NCBI GenBank assembly: GCA_003990705.1
Contig: AP018318.1
Span: 4,901,501-4,965,500, forward strand
Direction: 5' to 3'
DNA length: 64,000 bases
Source of the DNA: Nostoc sp. HK-01
Lineage (GTDB): Bacteria; Cyanobacteriota; Cyanobacteriia; Cyanobacteriales; Nostocaceae
A program made the translations under genes and the position numbers. Below, piece after piece: positions 45,439-54,239 of this stretch; position 1 is the first letter of the stretch; the number at the start of each line of letters is the position of its first letter. The notes beneath the pieces are model-generated. The model ran no database searches. It was not told the DNA's origin and worked only from the letters and a program-made list of their open reading frames with translations.

Positions 45439-45993
45439 TTACTGCTTACACAATACCTGGCGCATTTTCCGCATATTTGCAGGTAATTCAAAATTCATTG
45501 CTTGTTGAATAAAAATTGAAGGAATGGGGATATTAGGTGTAGCTTGCACATTATAAGCAAGCAATGTACCATTACCAAAATCTTTTAAATCTACGCAGGC
45601 AGTAAAGTCATCAAAAGTGCCTTTTTCCATCCGAAAGTGGATTTGTTGTCCAATCACTTCAACAACATTGAGGTAAATTTCCACTTGAGCAGTAAAAAAT
45701 AAAAAAGCCTTTTGTGCTGCTTGATACAGGCGCTTAACTTCGCCTCTCTGGACAACTTCGCTTTTGGTAATGTCAGGAAAATAGTGTACCCAACGAGGGT
45801 AATCTGTGAGTTGCTGCCATACCTGCGATCGCATCATTGGTACATACATCCATGCAGTAACTGCACCACCCCACGCCGTATGCGATCGCGCTTCTACTAA
45901 AATTTCGCCCTGTATTAATAATCTTCGCTTGTCATCGCTCCAAGCCATATCTAAACCTGCAATAATTGGGTCGGAAATATGAGACGCAGCCAT
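45439..45993 (-). CDS. SRPBCC (START-like) family protein
   Basis: 184 residues without signal peptide. The cyclase/dehydrase-type pattern AWMYVPMMRSQVWQQLTDYP followed by WVHYFPDITKSEV, then a beta-sheet region with IHFRMEKGTFDDF and a C-terminal helix (IFIQQAMNFELPANMRKMRQ), fits a hydrophobic-ligand-binding SRPBCC fold. The ligand is not known. It stands alone with its own promoter region; downstream are the palindromic repeats behind parA. Confidence 0.75.
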   Translation of the reverse strand: MAASHISDPIIAGLDMAWSDDKRRLLIQGEILVEARSHTAWGGAVTAWMYVPMMRSQVWQQLTDYPRWVHYFPDITKSEVVQRGEVKRLYQAAQKAFLFFTAQVEIYLNVVEVIGQQIHFRMEKGTFDDFTACVDLKDFGNGTLLAYNVQATPNIPIPSIFIQQAMNFELPANMRKMRQVLCKQ

Positions 45994-46263
45994 ACTAATT
46001 CACTCACTCCTCACTTTGCCACACTTCCAGCGTTGATGCTCATCAACTGTCGATTTAACTTTAGATCAACTCACTCAAATTTTAGTTCCACTTCCCCAGC
46101 ACCGTTTTCCGGAATTAATCTCATTTCTGGTTATTATTCTGGGAAATCACTGATAAATTCGTATTGATGATTACAGTTAATCAAATCTATATTTAAGCAG
46201 CTTTAACAATAGCACCACTTTTAATATAGAAGTGTAATAAATTTTGAATCAAAGGCACATTCT

Positions 46264-46458
46264 ATGAATCAATCTTCTCTAAATCGTCGGCTAACCCAGG
46301 CTTTTGGTATGCTACTAGGCATTGGTATCACCATTTGGATTCTCAGAGGCCTTGGTATTCTTACATTTCTACCTGGAGGAATTATTTGGCTATTTGTCTT
46401 AGGTGCGATCGCTATGGGAATTATTAGTTTTGCTCAAAGGACATGGTGGCGTTTCTAA
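46264..46458 (+). CDS. Small two-helix membrane protein
   Basis: 64 residues with two membrane helices: AFGMLLGIGITIWILRGLGI and FLPGGIIWLFVLGAIAMGII, and a short basic tail SFAQRTWWRF. ATG 46264 is preceded by AAAGG at 46251-46255. I believe similar short proteins are conserved in cyanobacteria, but no function is known to me. Confidence 0.65.
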   Translation: MNQSSLNRRLTQAFGMLLGIGITIWILRGLGILTFLPGGIIWLFVLGAIAMGIISFAQRTWWRF

Positions 46459-46658
46459 TCTATATAACAAAATTGTGTAATATTACGTAAATAAGATTAT
46501 TAAAGTTGCCATAAATCTAACTTGTGCAAACTTTTAAATCTTAGTAATTATGGTCATAAAAGCCATATATCTTGTTTTCTCTTGAGTGTACAACTGTGCT
46601 AATTGTAGTTTGACACTCAAACATGCTCCAGAAATCATTGAAATTAAGGGATAAAACA

Positions 46659-46823
46659 ATGGAAACTTACGAATGCACTGTTTGCGGCTACGTGTATGAT
46701 CCAGAAGTCGGTGATCCTGAAGGTGGAATTGCGCCAGGAACACCATTTGAAGATATTCCTGAAGATTGGGTGTGTCCAGTTTGCGGCGCGACAAAAGATC
46801 AATTTGAACCAGCAGAAGTTTAA
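46659..46823 (+). CDS. Rubredoxin
   Basis: 54 residues from ATG 46659 (AAGGG eight bases upstream); an extension to ATG 46623 is not needed. Two CxxC pairs hold one iron: [18 protein letters not shown] and [13 protein letters not shown]. It is a soluble one-electron carrier. It lacks the membrane anchor of the photosystem II assembly rubredoxin RubA, so it is the free type. Lies ahead of a flavoprotein gene, with 97 bp of heptamer repeats between them. Confidence 0.95.
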   Translation: METYECTVCGYVYDPEVGDPEGGIAPGTPFEDIPEDWVCPVCGATKDQFEPAEV

Positions 46824-46841
46824 TGTAGGAAGTACTAAATA

Positions 46842-46869
46842 AGTCAAAAGTCAAAAGTCAAAAGTCAAA
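46842..46869 (+). repeat. Heptameric short tandem repeat (AGTCAAA)4
   Basis: Four head-to-tail AGTCAAA heptamers between the rubredoxin and flavoprotein genes, a typical STRR. Confidence 0.9.
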
Positions 46870-46920
46870 AGGTAAAATCTTTTACTTTTCCTTTTTGCCT
46901 TTTAACTTCTTACTTGACCA

Positions 46921-48180
46921 TTGACCAATCAACGAGATTTTTTAAAATTGCAACCGTTAACAATTGTAGTTATTGGGGGTGGGGCTGCGGGATTTTTTGG
47001 TGCGATCGCCTGTGCTAACGCTAACCCTTACGCCCGTGTTATTTTGCTCGAAGCCAGCCGTCAACCACTAGCCAAAGTCAGAATTTCTGGTGGTGGTCGC
47101 TGTAATGTGACTCATGCTTGTTTTGAAGCAGCAGCCTTAGTGGCGAATTACCCCAGAGGTGGAAAAGCTTTGCGGGGTGCTTTTAGTCGCTTCCAAGCTA
47201 AAGATACAATATCTTGGTTTGCCAACCAGGGAGTACCCCTGAAAAAAGAAGCTGATGGCCGGATGTTTCCTGTCACAGACAGTTCAGAAACCATCGTGCA
47301 ATGTTTGATGAATGCTGCTGAAGAAACGCAAGTAGAACTGCGGACTGGGAAACAAGTTGTTTCAGTTACACAGCTACCCAGCAATGAATTTGCAATCAAT
47401 TTAAAGTCAGGTGAAACTTTAAAATGCGATCGCTTACTCTTAGCCACTGGTAGCAACCCCATAGGCTATAAAATCGCCAAAGAGTTCGGCCATCAAATTG
47501 AACCGCCAGTCCCTTCACTGTTTACCTTTAACATTGCTGACCCAAATTTGCGAGCCTTAAGCGGTGTAAGTATGAATCCAGTGCGCTTGCGGCTGTCTGT
47601 TCCCGCACAACCTGCTTTAGAACAAATAGGGCCTTTACTAATTACTCACTGGGGTGTGAGTGGCCCGGCTGTGCTGAAGCTTTCGGCTTGGGGTGCAAGA
47701 ATGCTGCATGACAACCGTTATCAAGCCACTTTATCAATTAACTGGCTACCAGATTTGCAACAAGAACAAGTACGAGAAAAACTTTTAGCCGTTAAAAATG
47801 AATGGGGTAAAAAAGCGATCGCCTTACATCGTGGAGTTGATCTACCTCATCGTCTTTGGCAATACTTTATCACCCGCATCGGTATTAGTGCGGAAGACCG
47901 TTGGGCTGAAATATCCAACAAAACCCTAAATCAGATAGTGCAAGAAATTTCTCAGGGAAAATACTTAATTAATGGCAAAGGAGCTTTCAAAGAAGAGTTC
48001 GTCACTTGTGGTGGTATTTGCCTCAAAGAAGTAAACTTTAAGACAATGGAAAGTAAAATAATTACTGGTCTTTACTTTGCTGGAGAGATTTTAGATATTG
48101 ATGGTATTACGGGTGGTTTTAACTTCCAAAGTGCTTGGACAACTGCTTATTTAGCGGGTTTAGCAATGGCAGAAAATTAA
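46921..48180 (+). CDS. HI0933/YhiN-family flavoprotein
   Basis: About 419 residues. FAD-binding VVIGGGAAGFFGAIACA, then LLEASRQPLAKVRISGGGRCNVTHA (the SGGGRCN core is a family signature), DGRMFPVTDSS and C-terminal GEILDIDGITGGFNFQSAWT. This family of putative NAD(P)/FAD oxidoreductases has no agreed reaction. The start is uncertain: TTG 46921 lies in a TTGACCA-type repeat, and TTG 46948 (LQPLTIVVIGGG) is an alternative; no ATG fits. It sits after rubredoxin, which could be an electron partner, but that is speculation. Confidence 0.82.
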   Translation: MTNQRDFLKLQPLTIVVIGGGAAGFFGAIACANANPYARVILLEASRQPLAKVRISGGGRCNVTHACFEAAALVANYPRGGKALRGAFSRFQAKDTISWFANQGVPLKKEADGRMFPVTDSSETIVQCLMNAAEETQVELRTGKQVVSVTQLPSNEFAINLKSGETLKCDRLLLATGSNPIGYKIAKEFGHQIEPPVPSLFTFNIADPNLRALSGVSMNPVRLRLSVPAQPALEQIGPLLITHWGVSGPAVLKLSAWGARMLHDNRYQATLSINWLPDLQQEQVREKLLAVKNEWGKKAIALHRGVDLPHRLWQYFITRIGISAEDRWAEISNKTLNQIVQEISQGKYLINGKGAFKEEFVTCGGICLKEVNFKTMESKIITGLYFAGEILDIDGITGGFNFQSAWTTAYLAGLAMAEN

Positions 48181-48386
48181 TAAAAAATACAGGATTCAAA
48201 AAATTCGTCTACAGAAGTACTGTATATTTTTTTCTACTATCAAGAGAAAGCAATATTAACTCAGTAAAAAATAATTTAATGTAAAAAACAATACTATCTT
48301 TCAGGCATTTCTCTCATTGTCACTCTATATTTACAACAGTCACCCTAGAGTAGGCGATTTTTCGTGTATTTTTTGTTAAAGGGTGT

Positions 48387-49460
48387 ATGTCAAACTACCA
48401 ATCTACTCTGTCGGAAATTACATTACAGGGCAGTCAGTATATGCTGCACGGCTTTCCTGTATTAGGAATTCCCGATCAAGAACGTGCAGTTAAATACTTC
48501 AGTCTTAACCCATTTCTCCCAGATGCCCAGAATCGTTGTCCGGTTGAATGTGCTTATTGTGTCTGCCATCAAGACAGTGAATGGCATCATCATCCAGAAA
48601 ACTTTGAGAAAAATTCTACTCCATCAGACCTGCTTGATCGTTTATTAGACCGCATTTTTGCCACTCCAGAAGGACAAAAAGGCTTTCCTATTTCCTTATG
48701 CGACTATTCCGATCCCTTCATTCCAGCCCATCGGGAAAGGGTACTGTCAATCCTCAATGCACTGATTGACCGTCAAGCAGCTAACATGGTCTATATCACA
48801 ACAAAAGTCCATCCTGGTCAAGCATTTCTCGAACGTCTCAAAGCGACCTTAGCCCAACCAAACTCATTACGAGTTACAGTTTTTGTGAGTCTACCACCCT
48901 TGAAACCAGGGTATGAGCAAGCTTCCATTCCAGGACGAGTCAAGCTGCTACAAGATTTAGTTAACCTTGGGATTCCCTGTTGCTGGTATCTTCGCCCCCT
49001 AGTTGAACAGTGGTTTGATCAAGCTTTAATGTGGCAATTGACACGCTCACTTCTACCCTACGTTGCCCATCATGTCATTTTGTCTGGAATTGTTATGTCT
49101 GAAGAAATTGAAGAGAGTTTATTAAAACAGGGATTAACTGTACCGCAATGGGATCGAACACAACCAGGACGCAAACAACTTTTATCAGCAAAATTTGAGT
49201 CTCAACTGCGTTCTATTCTCAGCACAGTTGCTAGTGAGCAAAATATTTCCCTTGGCCCAGTCATGGGACACCGACTTTGCGGTACTAATGGCAATCATGC
49301 TTACGGCTGTTTAATCTGTGCTAAACAAGAGCGTTATTGTCAACTATTTCAACTACATCATTACGGTGAGGCGATCGCCGCCGAAGATAATCAAAAACTC
49401 AAAATTCTACTGCGACAGAATCTCCAAAGCAAAGTACCATCAGCAGAAGAATGCCATTGA
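48387..49460 (+). CDS. Radical SAM protein of unknown function
   Basis: 357 residues. The [4Fe-4S] motif CPVECAYC (C51, C55, C58) follows a 50-residue N-terminal part. Downstream are ISLCDYSDPFIPAHRERVL, VYITTKVHPGQAFLERLKAT and ASIPGRVKLLQDLVNLGIP, as in SplB-like and related barrels. Near the C-terminus, CGTNGNHAYGCLICAKQERYC gives four more cysteines (first 20 residues quoted in part only: the C-x16-C cluster), which could bind a second cluster. No precursor peptide or known partner gene lies beside it. The reaction cannot be assigned. Confidence 0.78.
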   Translation: MSNYQSTLSEITLQGSQYMLHGFPVLGIPDQERAVKYFSLNPFLPDAQNRCPVECAYCVCHQDSEWHHHPENFEKNSTPSDLLDRLLDRIFATPEGQKGFPISLCDYSDPFIPAHRERVLSILNALIDRQAANMVYITTKVHPGQAFLERLKATLAQPNSLRVTVFVSLPPLKPGYEQASIPGRVKLLQDLVNLGIPCCWYLRPLVEQWFDQALMWQLTRSLLPYVAHHVILSGIVMSEEIEESLLKQGLTVPQWDRTQPGRKQLLSAKFESQLRSILSTVASEQNISLGPVMGHRLCGTNGNHAYGCLICAKQERYCQLFQLHHYGEAIAAEDNQKLKILLRQNLQSKVPSAEECH

Positions 49461-49772
49461 AGAAGAATTCTGAATTTAAAATCAATCAGTGGCGGGTCTG
49501 AATCCGCCACTTTCTTGTTGATCAATAGTTCCTTTATGGTACAAGCCCTCAAATTTATCTGTGGCATCAATCCAAACTCCGTCTTGAAAAGTTTGCTCAA
49601 GTCGGGAAACCCGCCCACGCAACGCCAGTTGCTACAACGGAGGGAACCTCCACAACGCACTGGCTCAACTTTTCGCAAAATCTCAAATCCAAAATTATTT
49701 GACTCCTGAATTCTGGGTTGATAAAGAGGGAAAATAATGTTGCCTTTGACGAATTCTCCATCAACTTAAAAA
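49461..49772. other. Intergenic region with MITE-like sequence
   Basis: This 312-bp gap contains GTGGCGGGTCTGAATCCGCCAC (a short hairpin near 49490, of which only the stem GTGGCGG/CCGCCAC is informative) and, at 49598-49675, sequence resembling a repeat common in Nostoc with CGGGAAACCCGCCCACGCAA and TTGCTACAACGGAGGGAACC. The 64-codon ORF at 49515-49709 runs through it and is not credible as a gene. Confidence 0.55.
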
Positions 49773-50807
49773 ATGAAATTTAGCGAAATCATCAGCCAAT
49801 TCGGGGACATTTCCACTAATAACAGCCTAACAACTAACCCAGACCAAGACATAGACATCACTGGGGTAGCGGCTATTGATGAAGCCAAAACTGGGGCTAT
49901 CAGTTATGTAGAAGGCGGAAAATTTACATCTTTAATTGGTCAGACAGGCGCAAGTGCTTTGATTTTGCCAGAAGATCAAACCTTACATACCCAAGCACAA
50001 GAACGAGGAATTGCTTGGATAAGCACACGGGAACCAAAACTTTTATTTGCCAAAGTTCTGACTCTGTTTTATCAACCTTATCGCCCCAATCCCGAAATTC
50101 ATCCGACTGCTGTCATTCATCCCACCGCCAAAATTGGCAGTGATGTTTACATTGGCCCTCATGCAGTGGTGCAAGAAAGAGTAGAAATTGGCAATCAAGC
50201 AGTGATTCATCCCAATGTAGTAATTTATCCCGATGTGAAAATTGGCGATCGCACTACCTTACACGCTAACTGTACAATTCACGAACGCAGTCAAATTGGT
50301 GCAAATTGCGTAGTTCACAGTGGCGCTGTCATCGGTGCAGAAGGTTTTGGCTTCGTACCTACCCGGACTGGTTGGTTCAAAATGGAACAATCTGGCTACA
50401 CAGTCTTAGAAGATGGCGTAGAAATTGGCTGTAACACGGCTGTTGACCGTCCAGCAGTCGGAGAGACACGGATTGGACGTGATACCAAAATTGACAACTT
50501 AGTGCAGATTGGTCATGGTAGCCAAATTGGGATGGGTTGTGCGATAGCCGGTCAAGCCGGGATGGCTGGCGGTGTCAAAGTTGGTAATCGCGTAATTCTG
50601 GCGGGTCAAGTAGGAATTGCCAATCAAGTCAAAATTGGTGATGGAGCGATCGCCTCTGCCCAAACTGGCATTCACAGTGATATTGCTCCCAAAGAAATTG
50701 TTTCTGGTACTCCAGCTATGCCCCACAAAATCTATCTCAAAGTCAGTGCGATTACTAGTCGTCTCCCAGATATGTATCAAGCATTCAAACGCTGGCAACG
50801 CCAATAA
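49773..50807 (+). CDS. lpxD: UDP-3-O-acylglucosamine N-acyltransferase LpxD
   Basis: 344 residues. An N-terminal uridine-binding domain (about 1-100) is followed by a left-handed beta-helix of hexapeptide repeats (IHPTAKIGSDVYIGPHAVVQ and many IG/VH turns). The active-site histidine lies in DNLVQIGHGSQIG. The C-terminus ends in a helix (ITSRLPDMYQAFKRW). It adds the second acyl chain in lipid A precursor synthesis in the cytoplasm. Length agrees with LpxD. It stands without other lpx genes here. ATG 49773. Confidence 0.95.
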   Translation: MKFSEIISQFGDISTNNSLTTNPDQDIDITGVAAIDEAKTGAISYVEGGKFTSLIGQTGASALILPEDQTLHTQAQERGIAWISTREPKLLFAKVLTLFYQPYRPNPEIHPTAVIHPTAKIGSDVYIGPHAVVQERVEIGNQAVIHPNVVIYPDVKIGDRTTLHANCTIHERSQIGANCVVHSGAVIGAEGFGFVPTRTGWFKMEQSGYTVLEDGVEIGCNTAVDRPAVGETRIGRDTKIDNLVQIGHGSQIGMGCAIAGQAGMAGGVKVGNRVILAGQVGIANQVKIGDGAIASAQTGIHSDIAPKEIVSGTPAMPHKIYLKVSAITSRLPDMYQAFKRWQRQ

Positions 50808-50859
50808 AATCAAAAGTGAAAAATAAAAAGGTAAAACATTTTTTACTTTTACCTTCTTA

Positions 50860-50912
50860 CAAAGTTAGGCGGGACGGAAACCGACACCGCCTACTTTGCG
50901 CTTTTTATTTTT
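50860..50912 (+). terminator. Terminator after lpxD
   Basis: CAAAG..AGGCGG (50860-50872) pairs with CCGCCT.CTTTG (50887-50898) with a small bulge, followed by CGCTTTTTATTTTT. It lies between lpxD and the convergent HdrB-like gene. Confidence 0.65.
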
Positions 50913-50931
50913 GCCTTTTTACTTTTGATGT

Positions 50932-51837
50932 TTATATTCCCAATTTTTCTAACACTGGTTTTGTCGAAACAATATGCCTGTCTAAACCAAGCTCTTGAGG
51001 ACTAATACCCAGCGCTAAAGCAATCAACTGCGGTAAATGTAGCACTGGCAAACCTAGCTTCTGCCCAATTACTTTTTCGACTTCTGGTTGACGAGAATCT
51101 AAGTTTAAATGGCATAAAGGACAAGGCGTAACTAGACAATCTGCACCATTGGCTAAAGCTTCTTGAATGTGCATTCCAGCCATTTTAAATGATTCGGTAG
51201 TGGCGTAACTTGCCAACGGCCAGCCACAACATTGGGTGCGCCCACGATAATAAATTGGTGTTGCATCCACAGCCCGAAAGACATTTTCCATTGCTTCGGG
51301 TTGGAAAGGGTCATCTAATAGCATGGTCTTTTGACCGCGCAGCAGATAGCAACCGTAAAAAGCTGCACACTTTAAATTTGTTAACTTACGAGTAACGCGA
51401 CGCGTAATTTCTGCCAAGCCATAATCTTTGACCAAAGCATAAAGCAGATGTTGAACTTCTGTACTGCCCTGATAAGGCGAACAGTTCTCCTTTTTCAGCA
51501 AGCCATTAACTTGGTCAATGTAAGTTGGATTGCTATTTTGGCATTCTTTTAGGCGTTCATTAACATGACCAATCACACCTTGACAAGTGCTGCAATGAGT
51601 GAGTAACGGTAAATTTAATGATTCGGCTAGGGCAATATTTCTGGCGTTAACAGTATCTTCCAGCAATTGAGAATCTTCTTTAAATGTGCCAGAACCACAG
51701 CAAGCAGCTTTTTTCAGTTCAATCAATTCAATACCCAACGCTTGGCTGAGAGCTTGAGTTGATTGGTGAAGTTCTCGACAAGCACCTTGGGCAACACAGC
51801 CAGGAAAGTAAGCGTATTTCAGCGTTTGAGAAACCAT
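50932..51837 (-). CDS. HdrB-like CCG-domain iron-sulfur protein
   Basis: 301 residues with two cysteine-rich (CCG) domains: AYFPGCVAQGACRELH, AACCGSGTF, HCSTCQG in the first, and AAFYGCYLLRG, RTQCCGWPLA, PCPLCHLNLD in the second. This matches subunit B of heterodisulfide reductase, where the cysteines hold special iron-sulfur clusters, and related subunits of succinate dehydrogenase or glycolate oxidase. In cyanobacteria it does not serve methanogenesis; a quinone-linked or disulfide-linked electron transfer role is likely but unproven. No flavoprotein partner is adjacent. ATG 51837. Confidence 0.85.
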   Translation of the reverse strand: MVSQTLKYAYFPGCVAQGACRELHQSTQALSQALGIELIELKKAACCGSGTFKEDSQLLEDTVNARNIALAESLNLPLLTHCSTCQGVIGHVNERLKECQNSNPTYIDQVNGLLKKENCSPYQGSTEVQHLLYALVKDYGLAEITRRVTRKLTNLKCAAFYGCYLLRGQKTMLLDDPFQPEAMENVFRAVDATPIYYRGRTQCCGWPLASYATTESFKMAGMHIQEALANGADCLVTPCPLCHLNLDSRQPEVEKVIGQKLGLPVLHLPQLIALALGISPQELGLDRHIVSTKPVLEKLGI

Positions 51838-52162
51838 AAAATTAAGGGGGGAGAGGGCAGAAGGCAGTATTTAATACTATTGACCATTGACCATTGACTA
51901 TTGACTACTCACTCAGAATTTATTTGGACATTAGCCAAAAAAATAGTAACAATTAATAAGTAGAAGCATTTATACAGTGTATGCGATCGCTGAAATTGCC
52001 TGACTACTCTGTCTGAACCTAGGGGGCTAGGGAGCAGGTTTTCTAGAAGAAAACACCTCGGTAGTATACGGGCGATCGCGCTTTCCGATAAGATGTATAT
52101 GCTCAAAAACCATGTCACTCATCAAGAGCGGCTAATAGCAACTGGTCAAGGAATTTTATTGT
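51838..52162. other. Intergenic region upstream of acpP, with heptamer repeat
   Basis: 325 bp. Four heptamers (TTGACCA twice, then TTGACTA twice) lie at 51880-51907, a short tandem repeat. The rest is the divergent control region of the HdrB-like and acpP genes with two GCGATCGC-type sites. No clear hexamer promoter. Confidence 0.6.
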
Positions 52163-52414
52163 ATGAGCCAAAACGAAACTTTTGAAAAGGTCAAGAAAAG
52201 CGTTGCTGATCAACTAAGTGTTGACGAAGAAAAGATTACTGCCCAATCTAATTTTATCGATGATCTAGGTGCTGATTCCCTGGATCTCGTCGAGCTAGTT
52301 ATGGCTTTTGAAGAAGAATTCGAGATTGAAATTCCTGATGAAGCCGCCGAGAAAATTTTGACAGTCCAAGATGCGGTTGACTATATTGACAAGCAAGTTG
52401 CCGCATCCGCCTAA
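52163..52414 (+). CDS. acpP: Acyl carrier protein
   Basis: 83 residues, acidic, four-helix. The phosphopantetheine serine is in the DSL motif of [19 protein letters not shown]. It carries the growing acyl chain in type II fatty acid synthesis, and supplies LpxD as well as the acyltransferases. Followed by fabF and then tkt, an order I recall from Nostoc-type genomes. The 209 bp to fabF include dispersed-repeat sequence (CGGCGGTAGCCGCCG; GGCTGAACGCCCCGCTACCG), so fabF may have its own promoter. Confidence 0.97.
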   Translation: MSQNETFEKVKKSVADQLSVDEEKITAQSNFIDDLGADSLDLVELVMAFEEEFEIEIPDEAAEKILTVQDAVDYIDKQVAASA

Positions 52415-52623
52415 GAAAGTGCCGAGTCACCGAAGTTCAGATCGGCGGTAGCCGCCGCTCCGACTTCTCGCTGAATAGTAAGTGCTGAGTAGTCAAGAAT
52501 TGTTTTCCTAACTGTCTAACTTAGTCTTCCTACTTAAAAACTCAGCACGGGCTGAACGCCCCGCTACCGCTAACAGCACTCAGCACTTTAATTTGCAGCT
52601 TTCTCGCTACCTTTAACTGAGTC

Positions 52624-53871
52624 ATGACAGATTATATACGTAAACGCGTTGTTGTCACTGGTGTTGGCGCGATTACACCTATTGGCAACACACCAGCTGA
52701 ATATTGGCAGGGATTGATCAGCGGTCGCAATGGCATTGACTACATCACACATTTTGATGCGTCCAGCCATGATTGCCGCATTGCTGGTGAAGTGAAAAAC
52801 TTCGATCCACACAATTATTTAGAGCGCAAAGAAGTTAAGCGCATGGATCGGTTTTCACAATTTGGGGTTTCAGCAGCAAAGCAAGCACTAGCTGATGCAA
52901 ATTTGGTCATTAATGAGCTAAATGCCGAACAGGTAGGGGTAATTATTGGTTCGGGGATTGGTGGTATTAAGGTATTAGAAGACCAGCAAACAATTTACCT
53001 CAACCGTGGCCCCGATCGCTGTAGTCCCTTTATGATTCCGATGATGATTGCCAACATGGCAGCTGGACTCACAGCAATTCACACTGGTGCTAAAGGGCCA
53101 AACAACTGCACTGTGACGGCTTGCGCCGCAGGTTCCAACGCCATCGGCGATGCTTTTCGCCTGATTCAAGGAGGATATGCCCAAGCAATGATTTGCGGTG
53201 GTTGTGAAGCAGCAATTACACCTTTATCTGTAGCTGGATTTGCCGCTTGTAAAGCCCTTTCTTTCCGCAATGATGATCCGGCTCATGCTTGCCGTCCCTT
53301 TGACCGCGATCGCGATGGATTTGTCATGGGTGAAGGTGCGGGAGTTTTAATTCTCGAAGAACTGCAACACGCTCTCAGTCGTGGCGCACGCATTTATGGG
53401 GAAATGGTTGGTTATGCCATGACCTGTGATGCTTACCACATAACATCCCCAGTTCCCGGCGGAGAAGGCGCAGCTAGAGCCATTCAACTAGCACTAAAAG
53501 ATGCAGGTGTTACCCCAGAACAAGTTACCTACATCAATGCTCATGGTACTAGTACCCCAGCCAACGACTCCAACGAAACCTCCGCAATCAAAACAGCCTT
53601 GGGCGACCATGCTTATAAAATAGCAGTTAGCTCTACTAAATCAATGACAGGTCACTTGTTGGGTGGTTCTGGTGGCATTGAAGCTGTAGCAACTGTATTG
53701 GCGATCGCTAACGAGCAAATTCCCCCAACCATCAATCTCGAAAATCCTGATGTTGAGTGTGACTTGGATTATGTTCCTCACACCAGCCGCCCTCAAACAA
53801 TTGAAGTGGCTCTATCTAATTCTTTTGGCTTTGGTGGTCATAATGTCACCCTAGTCTTTAAAAAGTACTAA
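52624..53871 (+). CDS. fabF: Beta-ketoacyl-ACP synthase II
   Basis: 415 residues. Thiolase fold with the catalytic triad in place: Cys in TVTACAAGSNAIGDAF, His in INAHGTSTPAND and His in KSMTGHLLGGSGGIE. Opening RVVVTGVGAITPIGNT and closing LSNSFGFGGHNVTLVFKKY are standard. It extends acyl-ACP with malonyl-ACP and in many bacteria adjusts chain length with temperature. Second gene after acpP. ATG 52624 is close to an upstream hairpin-like repeat. Confidence 0.97.
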   Translation: MTDYIRKRVVVTGVGAITPIGNTPAEYWQGLISGRNGIDYITHFDASSHDCRIAGEVKNFDPHNYLERKEVKRMDRFSQFGVSAAKQALADANLVINELNAEQVGVIIGSGIGGIKVLEDQQTIYLNRGPDRCSPFMIPMMIANMAAGLTAIHTGAKGPNNCTVTACAAGSNAIGDAFRLIQGGYAQAMICGGCEAAITPLSVAGFAACKALSFRNDDPAHACRPFDRDRDGFVMGEGAGVLILEELQHALSRGARIYGEMVGYAMTCDAYHITSPVPGGEGAARAIQLALKDAGVTPEQVTYINAHGTSTPANDSNETSAIKTALGDHAYKIAVSSTKSMTGHLLGGSGGIEAVATVLAIANEQIPPTINLENPDVECDLDYVPHTSRPQTIEVALSNSFGFGGHNVTLVFKKY

Positions 53872-54239
53872 GTGCTGAAGTCAATGCTCAAAAAGCAGAA
53901 GTCTAAGAATAAGATTTCATACTTCATACTTCACACTTCATACTTTTCCTCAGATGCGCCAGACAAAAGTATCATAGATATCATTCCCAGCTGAACCAAG
54001 GGTTCAGCATGACCAATATTCTCAGCTTGATTAATTACCATAAACTCAGGAGATCCCGCTTGTCCATCGCCAATCGGGAATGGGATGATGAGGATACTGT
54101 AGGGGGAATACCAATCAGTCATCAGTTTAAGAGCAGTAGTAAATTCTATCTTGATAACTGTGACCTGTGAACTGTTAAAACAACCCCGGTAAATGAGAAG
54201 CTCGTAGAGTGCTAACCCGTCGTTAAAAACAATCTTATT
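53872..54239. other. fabF-tkt intergenic region
   Basis: 368 bp. It begins with a direct repeat of CATACTTCATACTTCACACTTC and is followed by a minus-strand frame open from 54257 down to 53931. From its internal ATG at 54122 that frame gives 63 residues (MTDWYSPYSILIIPFPIGDG...). The frame overlaps the tkt start and has no recognised family, so it is not called as a gene. Confidence 0.4.

Noticed and set aside
46623-46658. 12-residue N-terminal extension of rubredoxin
   Set aside because: ATG 46659 has a ribosome-binding site and matches usual rubredoxin length.
49515-49709. 64-codon ORF after the radical SAM gene, considered as a precursor peptide
   Set aside because: It runs through a dispersed repeat, lacks a leader-core pattern and ends in heptamer-like sequence.
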